Shown: positions 1-5,775 of the stretch, piece after piece | How the letters are laid out: the number at the start of each line of letters is the position of its first letter | Numbering within the stretch: the stretch's first letter is position 1 | From: Bacillota bacterium | Lineage (GTDB): Bacteria > Bacillota > Dethiobacteria > DTU022 > UBA8154 | DNA length: 7,308 nt | Assembly (NCBI GenBank): GCA_003456095.1 | Contig: DMPF01000174.1 | Span: 1 to 7,308, forward strand | Reading direction: 5' to 3' | The notes under the pieces: generated by a model | The model's database searches: none | Seen by the model: only the letters and a program-made list of their open reading frames with translations | Told to the model about the DNA's origin: nothing | Position numbers and translations under genes: made by a program

Positions 1-108
1 GGCTACCCGAAAGCCATAGCTGCCCTGTCTCCACCCAATGAGGCACCTTACATCATCCCGGGAGATAGTCTCCCTGGCTATCTTCTTCAGTTTTTCCACA
101 TCTACCAA
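1..108 (-). CDS. N-terminal fragment of a probable redox subunit downstream of mvhD (cut by window edge)
   Basis: An open frame runs off the left edge and shows about 36 residues, beginning MVDVEKLKKIARETISRDDV and continuing to a 'CLIGWRQGSYGFRVA' stretch. I chose the TTG at 108-106 because AAGGGGG (about 123-117) lies 8 nt upstream. A GTG at 99-97 in the same frame, and a GTG at 141-139 overlapping the end of mvhD, are alternatives. A short basic helix followed by 'V-x-x-x-IG(W/Y)xxG' resembles the N-termini of Fe-S/FrhB-like proteins that often follow hdrA-mvhD in anaerobes. That resemblance is from memory and no cysteine cluster is visible yet. The gene lies ~13 nt after the mvhD stop, so it is probably co-transcribed and may supply the electron input or output partner that the rest of the cluster lacks. 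The family assignment is tentative. Confidence 0.5.
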   Translation of the reverse strand, partial: MVDVEKLKKIARETISRDDVRCLIGWRQGSYGFRVA

Positions 109-121
109 GTGATCATCCCCC

Positions 122-553
122 TTACCAGTTAATTTTGTCACGCCTGAACCGCTTAAATGGCCCGGCCTCCTTCGCCTTTTCCACCACTTCCCCTACCACA
201 TCTTTCCATTTTGCACCCTCGGAAGCGGAAACCCAACTCATATTGAAACGGCCTGGCTCCACACCCACATATTCGAGCAGTTCACGCAACAATGTAAAGC
301 GGCGCCGGGCGTGAAAGTTGCCTTCCATATAATGGCAGTCTCCCGGGTGGCAACCGGAAACAAGGACCCCATCCGCACCTTGCTGCAGGGCATTAACCAC
401 GAAAAGGGGATTTACCCGGCCGCTGCACATCACGCGGATCACATTGAGGTTGGATGGATAGTGGGTGCGGCTGGTTCCCGCCAGGTCAGCACCGGCATAG
501 GAACACCAGTTGCACAGAAAGGCCACGATATTGGGTTCAAATTGTGTGCTCAT
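122..553 (-). CDS. mvhD: MvhD-type [2Fe-2S] protein (hydrogenase iron-sulfur subunit / HdrA electron-input subunit)
   Basis: This 143-residue protein has the usual length and signature of MvhD. Visible features are CNWC (Cys14 and Cys17), MCSGRV (Cys43), and GCHPGDCHYMEGN (Cys68 and Cys73) followed by ARRR. These cysteines are the conserved set of the family, which holds a [2Fe-2S] cluster and passes electrons from a hydrogenase or formate dehydrogenase to HdrA. The start is the ATG at 553-551, which overlaps the hdrA stop as ATGA, with a G-rich Shine-Dalgarno site (GGGGG) just upstream. A longer in-frame extension to 655 is only hdrA in another frame. The 4-nt overlap implies translational coupling and a fixed partnership with HdrA. 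No hydrogenase or formate dehydrogenase catalytic subunit is visible here, so the upstream donor (or acceptor) is unknown. The protein has no signal peptide or membrane segment and should be cytosolic. Confidence 0.93.
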   Translation of the reverse strand: MSTQFEPNIVAFLCNWCSYAGADLAGTSRTHYPSNLNVIRVMCSGRVNPLFVVNALQQGADGVLVSGCHPGDCHYMEGNFHARRRFTLLRELLEYVGVEPGRFNMSWVSASEGAKWKDVVGEVVEKAKEAGPFKRFRRDKINW

Positions 554-2550
554 CGCATAACCCCCAATACGGCAATTTGCGGCAGAATTTGCCTGTCCAT
601 AAAGGATTTTTGCTGGATGGATCCGGAGAAGCAGGCAGCGGCACAGGCACCGCAACCCTTACAGAGAGCTTCGTTGACCCGGGCCACCTGCACCGTGTTA
701 CCCATGCGGCTGATGGCAACCAGTTCGATGGCGCCGTACGGGCAAATCTCCACGCAGTAAGCACAACCACGGCACGTATTTTCGTTGACGAACGATATCT
801 GCGCCTGGATCTTCACCTTACCGCTGGAAAGGAGCACCAGGGCGGAAGAAGCCGCACCTTTGGCCTGGGCTACCGTATCGGGGATATCCTTGGGACCCTG
901 GGCACAGCCGGCCAGGAAAACGCCATCCGTAGCCGTGTCAACCGGTGCCAGCTTGGGATGGGCCTCCAGGTAAAAACGGTCGGCAGACTGGGAGAGGCGG
1001 AGAATGTCGATAATCTCCCGGGCATCGTTGCGCGGCTCCAGCCCCACCGCAAGCACCACCATATCCACTTCGTCCTCCAGCGGCGCCGCATTCAGGGTAT
1101 CCTCCACCTTAACGACCAGTTTATCGCCACGCTTGAAGATCTCCGAGGGGTTGCCGCGGATATAGCGGACCCCCCCCCGCCGCACCCTGTCATAGAACTC
1201 TTCAAATCCCTTGCCGAAAGCCCGCACATCCATGTAATAAATGCGTACATTGGATCCGGGCACCTTCTCCTGTACCAGGTGGGCCAGCTTGGCTGTATAC
1301 ATGCAGCAGACACGGGAACAGTATTCGTTGCCCACACTCTTGTCCCGTGAGCCGACACACTTGATGAAAGCGATATCCTTGGGCACAAAAGCATTTTCAC
1401 CTTCGCCCAGCACGATGGCACCTCCGGTGGGACCAGATGCGGAAACCAGCCGCTCCAACTCCAGCCCGGTTAGGACGTTGGCATAGTCGCTGTAACCGTA
1501 CTCCGGCTTGCGTGCCGGATCAAAGGGGTCAAAACCGGTGGCGACGATTACGGTTCCAACTTTGAATTCCACGATTTCATCCTGTTGCTCAAAATTGATC
1601 GCCCCTGCGGTACAGGCATCGGCACACTTGGGTGACTTGCCGCATTTGCCGCGGGTGAGGAAAAGGCAGCGTTCCGGATCAATCGTGTATTTAGCCGGAA
1701 CAGCCTGAGGGAACGGCATATAGACGGCTGCACGCTTGCCCATGCCCATGTCGAATTCGCTGGGGATACGGCCGGTAAGGCGGCACTCCTGGGCGCAGAT
1801 CCCGCAGCCTGTGCATTTATCCACATCGACAAAGCGTGCTTTTTTGCGCACCTTTACATCGAAGTTACCCACATAGCCGGCGATCTCCTCCACCTGGGAA
1901 TAGGCAAGCAGTTCGATATTGGGATGATTGGCCACATCCACCATCTTGGGAGTAAGGATACAGGCGGAGCAGTCCAGAGTAGGGAAGGTTTTATCCAGCT
2001 GGGACATGCGCCCTCCCACCGACGGGGTCTTCTCCACCAGGTAAACCTTGAAACCGGCATTGGCAATATCCAGGGCTGCCTGGATGCCGGCGATACCGGC
2101 ACCGATGACCAGAGATGCTGGTTCCACATCCACCTCTTTTTCATAAAGGGGTTCCAGCAGGCGCACTTTAGCCGCAGCGGCATAGATCAGTTTTTTGGCC
2201 TTGGCTGTGGCTTCATCCCGGTCCTCGTGGACCCATGAACATTGCTCCCGGATATTGGCCATCTCCAGGTAATAGGGATTCAAGCCCACAGCATTGAGGG
2301 TCTTACGAAACGTGTTTTCATGCATGCGCGGCGAGCAGGAGGCCACAACCACGCGGTTCAATCCTTCTTTTTCAATATCTTCCCGGATCAAAAACTGTCC
2401 CGGATCCGAGCACATGTAAGCGTAGTTGCGTACCACCTTCACATTGGGCAGCCGGGAAGCAAACTCGGAAACGGCATCAACATCCACTGTTTTGGCGATG
2501 TTGACGCCGCAGTGACAGACATAAACGCCGATTTTGGGTTTGTTGTTCAT
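550..2550 (-). CDS. hdrA: HdrA-like FAD and iron-sulfur protein (CoB-CoM heterodisulfide reductase subunit A family)
   Basis: A 666-residue protein with the full HdrA architecture. The N-terminal domain (about 1-140) carries Cys12/Cys14 (VCHCG), Cys47 and Cys72 (ASCSPRMHE). The thioredoxin-reductase-like FAD domain starts with GAGIAG at 150-155 and contains [11 protein letters not shown] (194-204). It also has the family's cysteine group Cys398, Cys411, Cys415 and Cys416 (KCVGSRD, then YCSRVCC). An inserted ferredoxin domain has Cys246/249/252/256 and Cys295/303/309/313. A C-terminal ferredoxin has Cys593/596/599/603 and Cys630/633/636/640. In methanogens HdrA carries the bifurcating FAD and sends electrons to ferredoxin and to HdrBC. 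Bacterial homologues are thought to work similarly with other acceptors. The ATG is 20 nt after the etfA stop, preceded by AAAGG at a rather long distance (~13 nt). The C-terminus overlaps mvhD by 4 nt. No cysteine position is replaced by UGA. Odd: a 9-G run in the coding strand at 1178-1170. Family assignment is firm; the substrate is not known. Confidence 0.95.
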   Translation of the reverse strand: MNNKPKIGVYVCHCGVNIAKTVDVDAVSEFASRLPNVKVVRNYAYMCSDPGQFLIREDIEKEGLNRVVVASCSPRMHENTFRKTLNAVGLNPYYLEMANIREQCSWVHEDRDEATAKAKKLIYAAAAKVRLLEPLYEKEVDVEPASLVIGAGIAGIQAALDIANAGFKVYLVEKTPSVGGRMSQLDKTFPTLDCSACILTPKMVDVANHPNIELLAYSQVEEIAGYVGNFDVKVRKKARFVDVDKCTGCGICAQECRLTGRIPSEFDMGMGKRAAVYMPFPQAVPAKYTIDPERCLFLTRGKCGKSPKCADACTAGAINFEQQDEIVEFKVGTVIVATGFDPFDPARKPEYGYSDYANVLTGLELERLVSASGPTGGAIVLGEGENAFVPKDIAFIKCVGSRDKSVGNEYCSRVCCMYTAKLAHLVQEKVPGSNVRIYYMDVRAFGKGFEEFYDRVRRGGVRYIRGNPSEIFKRGDKLVVKVEDTLNAAPLEDEVDMVVLAVGLEPRNDAREIIDILRLSQSADRFYLEAHPKLAPVDTATDGVFLAGCAQGPKDIPDTVAQAKGAASSALVLLSSGKVKIQAQISFVNENTCRGCAYCVEICPYGAIELVAISRMGNTVQVARVNEALCKGCGACAAACFSGSIQQKSFMDRQILPQIAVLGVMR

Positions 2551-2570
2551 TGCGTTATTCCATCCTTTGA

Positions 2571-3545
2571 TCAGCTTTTCAGTTCCTTCAGTTTCTCCGT
2601 AAGCTTGGGCACCACCTTAAACAGGTCGTCCACAATACCAAAATCAGCTACGGAGAAGATGGGAGCATCAGGATCCTTATTGATGGCCACAATCGTCTTG
2701 GCCCCTTTCATGCCGGCCAGGTGCTGGAACGCCCCGGAGACACCGATGGCGATATAGAGTTTGGGCTTAACAGTTTTCCCGGAGGTGCCCACCTGACGGT
2801 CATGGGACAACCAGCCGGCGTCAATGGCCGCACGGGACCCGCAGATGTCCGCTTTCAACGCCGCAGCCAGCCCTTCGATAAGGGGCATATTTTTGTCTTC
2901 TTTAACACCTCGCCCCACAGCCACCAGTATTTCCGACTGGGTAATATCCACATCGCCCACTTCCGCCTCCACATATTCAATGAAGCGGCGGTAGGCAATA
3001 TCCTCCGGCAGCGTTGACGGAATCTTCTCAACACTGCCGCCTTTGACAGCATCGCCTACCTCTAAAGTAGCCTCGCGGAAGGTGACAAGATAAGGTGGTT
3101 CTCCTTTAAAAGCAAAATTGGCGTTAACTTTTCCCTGATAATACTGGCGTACGGGCTTGAGTTTGCCGTCCGCCACATTAATGTCGATTACATCGGAAAC
3201 AAAGGGAAGCTTCAGTTCCACTGCCAGAGCCGGCGCCAGGTCCACGCCCTGGGTGGTATGACCGATCATGAAAAGCTCCGGCTTATACTGCCGGAGCAGC
3301 GGGGCTAAAGCTTTTTGGTATTTTTCCGCGCTATAATCGGCAAAAAGGGGAGTGTCCATGTAAAGGACACGATCACAGTATCCCGCTGCTTTTTCAGCAA
3401 AAGCGTCAACGCCGCTGCCCAGCAGCACAGTCACCACTTCGCCGCCTGTTTGTCCGGCCACAGCCGCCGCCTTGGTTAACATCTCCAGCGTAATCTCGCG
3501 CAAAACTCCCTGACGGTGCTCCGCCAAAACGAATACGTTGCCCAT
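2571..3545 (-). CDS. etfA: Electron transfer flavoprotein, alpha subunit
   Basis: A 324-residue EtfA of normal length. The N-terminal half (1 to ~190) is the Etf alpha/beta fold, with IGHTTQG at 94-100 and LPFVSDV at 113-119. The C-terminal FAD domain holds GRG (211-213), [10 protein letters not shown] (236-245), [16 protein letters not shown] (251-266), [12 protein letters not shown] (269-280), [11 protein letters not shown] (287-297) and ADFGIVDD (300-307). These are the standard FAD-binding segments, so the protein should bind the electron-shuttling FAD. The usual QVGQTGK is QVGTSGK here, a substitution within the FAD loop. The ATG follows the etfB stop after one base. Its Shine-Dalgarno site is the G-run in the last codons of etfB, which points to coupled translation and 1:1 expression. 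Together with EtfB it forms a soluble flavoprotein. The neighbours (HdrD-like protein upstream, HdrA downstream) suggest it trades electrons with an Hdr-type complex rather than with a membrane quinone reductase, though this is inferred. Confidence 0.95.
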   Translation of the reverse strand: MGNVFVLAEHRQGVLREITLEMLTKAAAVAGQTGGEVVTVLLGSGVDAFAEKAAGYCDRVLYMDTPLFADYSAEKYQKALAPLLRQYKPELFMIGHTTQGVDLAPALAVELKLPFVSDVIDINVADGKLKPVRQYYQGKVNANFAFKGEPPYLVTFREATLEVGDAVKGGSVEKIPSTLPEDIAYRRFIEYVEAEVGDVDITQSEILVAVGRGVKEDKNMPLIEGLAAALKADICGSRAAIDAGWLSHDRQVGTSGKTVKPKLYIAIGVSGAFQHLAGMKGAKTIVAINKDPDAPIFSVADFGIVDDLFKVVPKLTEKLKELKS

Positions 3546-3546
3546 C

Positions 3547-4335
3547 TTACAGTAGCCCCCCCTTCACCAATTTTTCCGCGAGGGTTACCGCTTTTTGGTC
3601 CGGATCGCCCTCAAGGATCTCCGCTTTGGATTCCACTTCGGGGATATAAAAATTTTCCAGGGCAATTAAGGATGCTTCTTCACTCACCATTTCCGGTGCC
3701 AGCCCCAGGTCTTCCAGTTTTAATACGGCCAGTTCTTTTTTCTGAGCTTCCCGGATACCGCGGATTGGGGCGTAACGGGGTTCATTGATACCGGTCTGGA
3801 TCGTAATTACCGCCGGCAGATCCATCTCCACCACTTCGGAGAGGCCCCCTTCCAGTTCACGGTAAACCTTTACCTTGCCCGTGCCGACCTCCACCTTTTT
3901 CACCATGGCCGCATGGGGGACGCCCAGCTCTTCCGCAAGAGCCACACCTACCGCCATATTGCCGTCATCGTTGGCCATACAACCGGTTAAAACCAGGTCA
4001 AATTCTTTTCCTTTAATGGCTGCAGCCAGTACTTTGGCCACCTGCAAGGGGTCGATTACGTTGATACGGGGATCGTCAATGCGCATGGCACTGTTTCCCC
4101 CCTTGGCCAGGGCCATGCGGATCATTACATCCACATCCTGAGTCCCGGCACAGATAATCCGCACATTACCCCCTGTTGCCTCTTTGATCAGCATGGCTTC
4201 TTCAACCGCATAGTTGTCCGATTCGTTAATATCGAAGGAAAACTTGCTGCTGTCCACACCCCTGCCCGAACTATCCACTTTTACGATGGCTTCAGAGGTA
4301 TCTGGAACTCTTTTGACACAAACAAAAATGTTCAT
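3547..4335 (-). CDS. etfB: Electron transfer flavoprotein, beta subunit
   Basis: A 262-residue EtfB. It opens with MNIFVCVKRVPDT, has NYAVEEA at 41-47, and carries the family signature region EGGLSEVVEMDLPAVITIQ (162-180) leading into INEPRY (183-188). The nucleotide-binding loop at 117-138 reads TGCMANDDGNMAVGVALAEELG. In bifurcating EtfBs this loop is typically close to DGDTAQVGP, so the site that holds AMP or the second (bifurcating) FAD is unusual here. Which nucleotide it binds cannot be decided by eye. The start ATG is preceded by AGGAGGTGGA (4352-4343), with 11 nt between GGAGG and the start. The gap to the upstream HdrD-like gene is 53 nt and shows no convincing terminator. The final codons contain seven consecutive G (3562-3556), which double as the ribosome-binding site of etfA. 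It forms the heterodimer with EtfA. Confidence 0.95.
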   Translation of the reverse strand: MNIFVCVKRVPDTSEAIVKVDSSGRGVDSSKFSFDINESDNYAVEEAMLIKEATGGNVRIICAGTQDVDVMIRMALAKGGNSAMRIDDPRINVIDPLQVAKVLAAAIKGKEFDLVLTGCMANDDGNMAVGVALAEELGVPHAAMVKKVEVGTGKVKVYRELEGGLSEVVEMDLPAVITIQTGINEPRYAPIRGIREAQKKELAVLKLEDLGLAPEMVSEEASLIALENFYIPEVESKAEILEGDPDQKAVTLAEKLVKGGLL

Positions 4336-4346
4336 CCTTTACTCCA

Positions 4347-4352
4347 CCTCCT
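4347..4352 (-). promoter_or_regulatory. Ribosome-binding site of etfB
   Basis: AGGAGG followed by TGGA is a near-consensus Shine-Dalgarno sequence in the 53-nt gap after the HdrD-like gene. It lies 11 nt from the etfB ATG, slightly longer than ideal. The GTG inside it runs into a stop after two codons, which supports the ATG at 4335 as the start. Confidence 0.8.
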
Positions 4353-4388
4353 ACTTTTTTATCGGTCTTGGCCTGAAACACCGGGAGG

Positions 4389-5540
4389 CTAATCCACCAG
4401 GTCACCGATAATTTCCAGCAACTCGGCCACCCGCAGCTGCTCCTCCAGGCCTTTTGCCTTGATCGCATCATCAAGGGTTAAAACACAGAAAGGACAAGCT
4501 ACGGCGAGGATACTTGCTCCCAATGTGCCCGCGTCCCGGGCCCGGATCTCCGCCAGCCTTTCTTTCTTGGATTCTGATTCCACCCACATCTTGCCGCCGC
4601 CTCCTTCGCAACAGAGGCTGCGCTCCCGCCTGCGCTCAAATTCAACCACTTCCGCACCGGGGATTTGCCCCAAAATGGCACGCGGTTCGGCGAAAATGCC
4701 GTTTTGTTTCCCCAAGAAACAGGGATCATGGAAAACAATCTTCTGCGGATATTCCTTGTTAAACTTAAGCTTGTTCGTTTCCAGCAGCTCAGCAATAAGC
4801 TGCGTATAATGGATCACCTTGGCCTTCAGAGCCGGATACTGATTTTTAAAGGTGGAAAAACAGTGGGGAGAGATGGCTACGATCCTTTCCGCAACATAAT
4901 CATTAAGCAGCTCGGCGTTGCTCTCAACCATCTCCAGAAAAAGGTCTTCCTCTCCCAGGTGATGCACTTCGCTGGCACAACAGGCTTCACTCTCGCCGAT
5001 GAAGCCATAGTCCACACCGCTTTTATTAAGCAAGCTAACGAGATTTTTCGCCAGCACCTGCACCCGCGGGTCATAGGCAACGGTGCAGCAGACAAAAATA
5101 AGATTCTCCACCTTTTCTCCCGGCTCGGCAATCTTTACATCCAGCCCCTCCATCCAATCGGAACGGGTCTTGCGCGGTTTGCTCCAGGGGTTCCCCTCCA
5201 GGAAGACGCTCTCCAGGGCATCACGTACCGTAGGCTGGACCGTCCCCTGCTCCACCACAAGGATATTGCGCAACCCCATCAGCACCTCCACAGGCTTCAG
5301 GCCCTTCGGACAACGCACCGCACAGGTATTACAGGCCGTGCAGTCCCATATTTCCGGCAGTTTAGCCAGATCGTCGCGCATACTCTGGTCAAGGGCGTTA
5401 TAAACAAAGCGGCGCACATTCAGGTTGGTGCGTACCGTTACCGGGCAGCCGCCCGTGCAGCGACCGCACTGGATACATCCGTACAGATCATGATTCTGAA
5501 TAAAATCCTGCAGTTCTGCGGTCATCAATTCTGTATTCAT
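4389..5540 (-). CDS. HdrD-like (fused HdrC-HdrB) iron-sulfur oxidoreductase with two CCG domains
   Basis: A 383-residue soluble protein. Residues ~15-80 form an HdrC-like ferredoxin module with CIQCGRCTGGCP (Cys22/25/28/32) and CTACNTCAVRCP (Cys67/70/73/77), for two [4Fe-4S] clusters. Two HdrB-like CCG domains follow. The first has Cys151/Cys152, Cys187/Cys188 and SPHC, with Ser225 where a Cys is expected and Cys227 present. The second is complete: Cys274, Cys310/Cys311 and CPFC (Cys349/Cys352). CCG domains bind the noncubane [4Fe-4S] pairs that reduce disulfides in methanogen HdrB; related proteins serve as Etf-linked reductases. No membrane segment is seen, unlike the membrane-anchored Etf:quinone oxidoreductases of this superfamily, so a cytosolic role with EtfAB and HdrA is likely. 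I start at the ATG at 5540 because GAGG (5551-5548) is 7 nt upstream; the ATG at 5546 is only 1 nt from it. It is the first gene of the cluster. Its substrate is unknown. Confidence 0.9.
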   Translation of the reverse strand: MNTELMTAELQDFIQNHDLYGCIQCGRCTGGCPVTVRTNLNVRRFVYNALDQSMRDDLAKLPEIWDCTACNTCAVRCPKGLKPVEVLMGLRNILVVEQGTVQPTVRDALESVFLEGNPWSKPRKTRSDWMEGLDVKIAEPGEKVENLIFVCCTVAYDPRVQVLAKNLVSLLNKSGVDYGFIGESEACCASEVHHLGEEDLFLEMVESNAELLNDYVAERIVAISPHCFSTFKNQYPALKAKVIHYTQLIAELLETNKLKFNKEYPQKIVFHDPCFLGKQNGIFAEPRAILGQIPGAEVVEFERRRERSLCCEGGGGKMWVESESKKERLAEIRARDAGTLGASILAVACPFCVLTLDDAIKAKGLEEQLRVAELLEIIGDLVD

Positions 5541-5547
5541 TATCATA

Positions 5548-5551
5548 CCTC
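5548..5551 (-). promoter_or_regulatory. Ribosome-binding site that sets the HdrD-like start
   Basis: The minus strand reads GTGAGGTATGATAATG. GAGG is 7 nt from the second ATG (5540) and 1 nt from the first (5546), so initiation should occur at 5540. The protein therefore starts MNTELMTAELQ, not MIMNTEL. Confidence 0.7.
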
Positions 5552-5613
5552 ACTTCAGGAAATAAAGAATACCGTCTTTCCCTGTTAAAGCCTGCTAGCA
5601 CTTCTCTGCGCGC

Positions 5614-5715
5614 TTAAACACCCCCTTTTTGCCCAAAATTTTTACGATTCACCCGCACGCAAAGCCAAAAACCGACCTCCTTTCAACACCCCTTCCTGAA
5701 TTTTGACTTCGACAT
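5614..5715 (-). other. Speculative 33-codon ORF with in-frame UGA (possible small selenoprotein, more likely chance)
   Basis: From the ATG at 5715 the minus strand reads MSKSKFRKGC, then TGA (5685-5683), then 22 further codons (starting KEVGFWLCVRVNRK) to a TAA at 5616-5614. If the UGA were read as selenocysteine the product would contain a Cys-Sec pair. A weak stem downstream of the UGA pairs GAGGUC (5679-5674) with GGCUUU (5666-5661) around a GGUUUUU loop, but half its pairs are G-U and it sits closer to the UGA than usual for bacterial SECIS elements. No good ribosome-binding site precedes the ATG. The only support is the Cys-UGA context and the position next to selB. An open stretch this short easily arises by chance. 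Confidence 0.12.
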
Positions 5716-5719
5716 ATAT

Positions 5720-5746
5720 AAAAAAAAATCCTGCCTTCAGCTCAGT
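5720..5746 (-). terminator. Possible weak terminator after selB
   Basis: A T9 run in the minus strand (5728-5720) lies about 50 nt after the selB stop and is preceded by a G/C-containing stretch (CTGAGCTGAAGGCAGG). Only a 3-bp stem (GCT/GGC around GAA) can be drawn, so this is not a classical intrinsic terminator. The run may partly end selB transcripts, or may simply be AT-rich DNA upstream of the next promoter. Confidence 0.25.
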
Positions 5747-5775
5747 TATGGGAATATGTTTTTCCACGGTAATAG

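Larger units (their letters stand above)
5541..5775. other. Intergenic region between selB and the hdr/etf cluster
   Basis: About 235 bp without a convincing conventional gene. Read on the minus strand it contains, in order, a T9 run (5728-5720), an AT-rich ATATAT stretch, a consensus-like AAAGGAGGT (5683-5675) with no proper gene behind it, a G-rich stretch near 5625-5620, and an 8-bp palindrome TGCTAGCA (5600-5593). The HdrD-like ribosome-binding site comes last. The cluster promoter is expected here. The best sigma-A-like pair I found (TTGGCT at 5667-5662 and TAAAAA at 5644-5639, 17-18 nt apart) matches only 4 of 6 positions in each box, so I do not call it. No tRNA-Sec cloverleaf and no recognised riboswitch was seen. 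Confidence 0.6.

Noticed and set aside
554..655. N-terminal extension of MvhD by 34 residues
   Set aside because: The extra part lies inside hdrA in another frame. The ATGA overlap at 553-550 with a G-rich ribosome-binding site gives a protein of normal MvhD length.
454..1350. A 298-codon open frame on the plus strand
   Set aside because: It is wholly antisense to hdrA, its translation shows no recognisable family, and it lacks a convincing ribosome-binding site. It is a by-product of codon bias in hdrA.
550..2550. HdrA as a methanogen enzyme or archaeal DNA
   Set aside because: The neighbours (bacterial-type SelB with C-terminal winged helices, EtfAB) and the Shine-Dalgarno pattern are bacterial. 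HdrA homologues are widespread in bacteria.
4336..4388. Terminator or internal promoter between the HdrD-like gene and etfB
   Set aside because: The only stem (CGGT/ACCG plus two pairs) is followed by A-rich, not T-rich, sequence in the transcript, and no promoter boxes stand out. The genes are probably co-transcribed.
4665..5588. A 307-codon open frame on the plus strand
   Set aside because: It is antisense to the HdrD-like gene, which has unmistakable cysteine motifs. The plus-strand product resembles nothing I know.
5541..5775. tRNA-Sec (selC) or a riboswitch in the gap after selB
   Set aside because: No cloverleaf with the long variable arm, no CCA end and no recognised riboswitch core can be seen.
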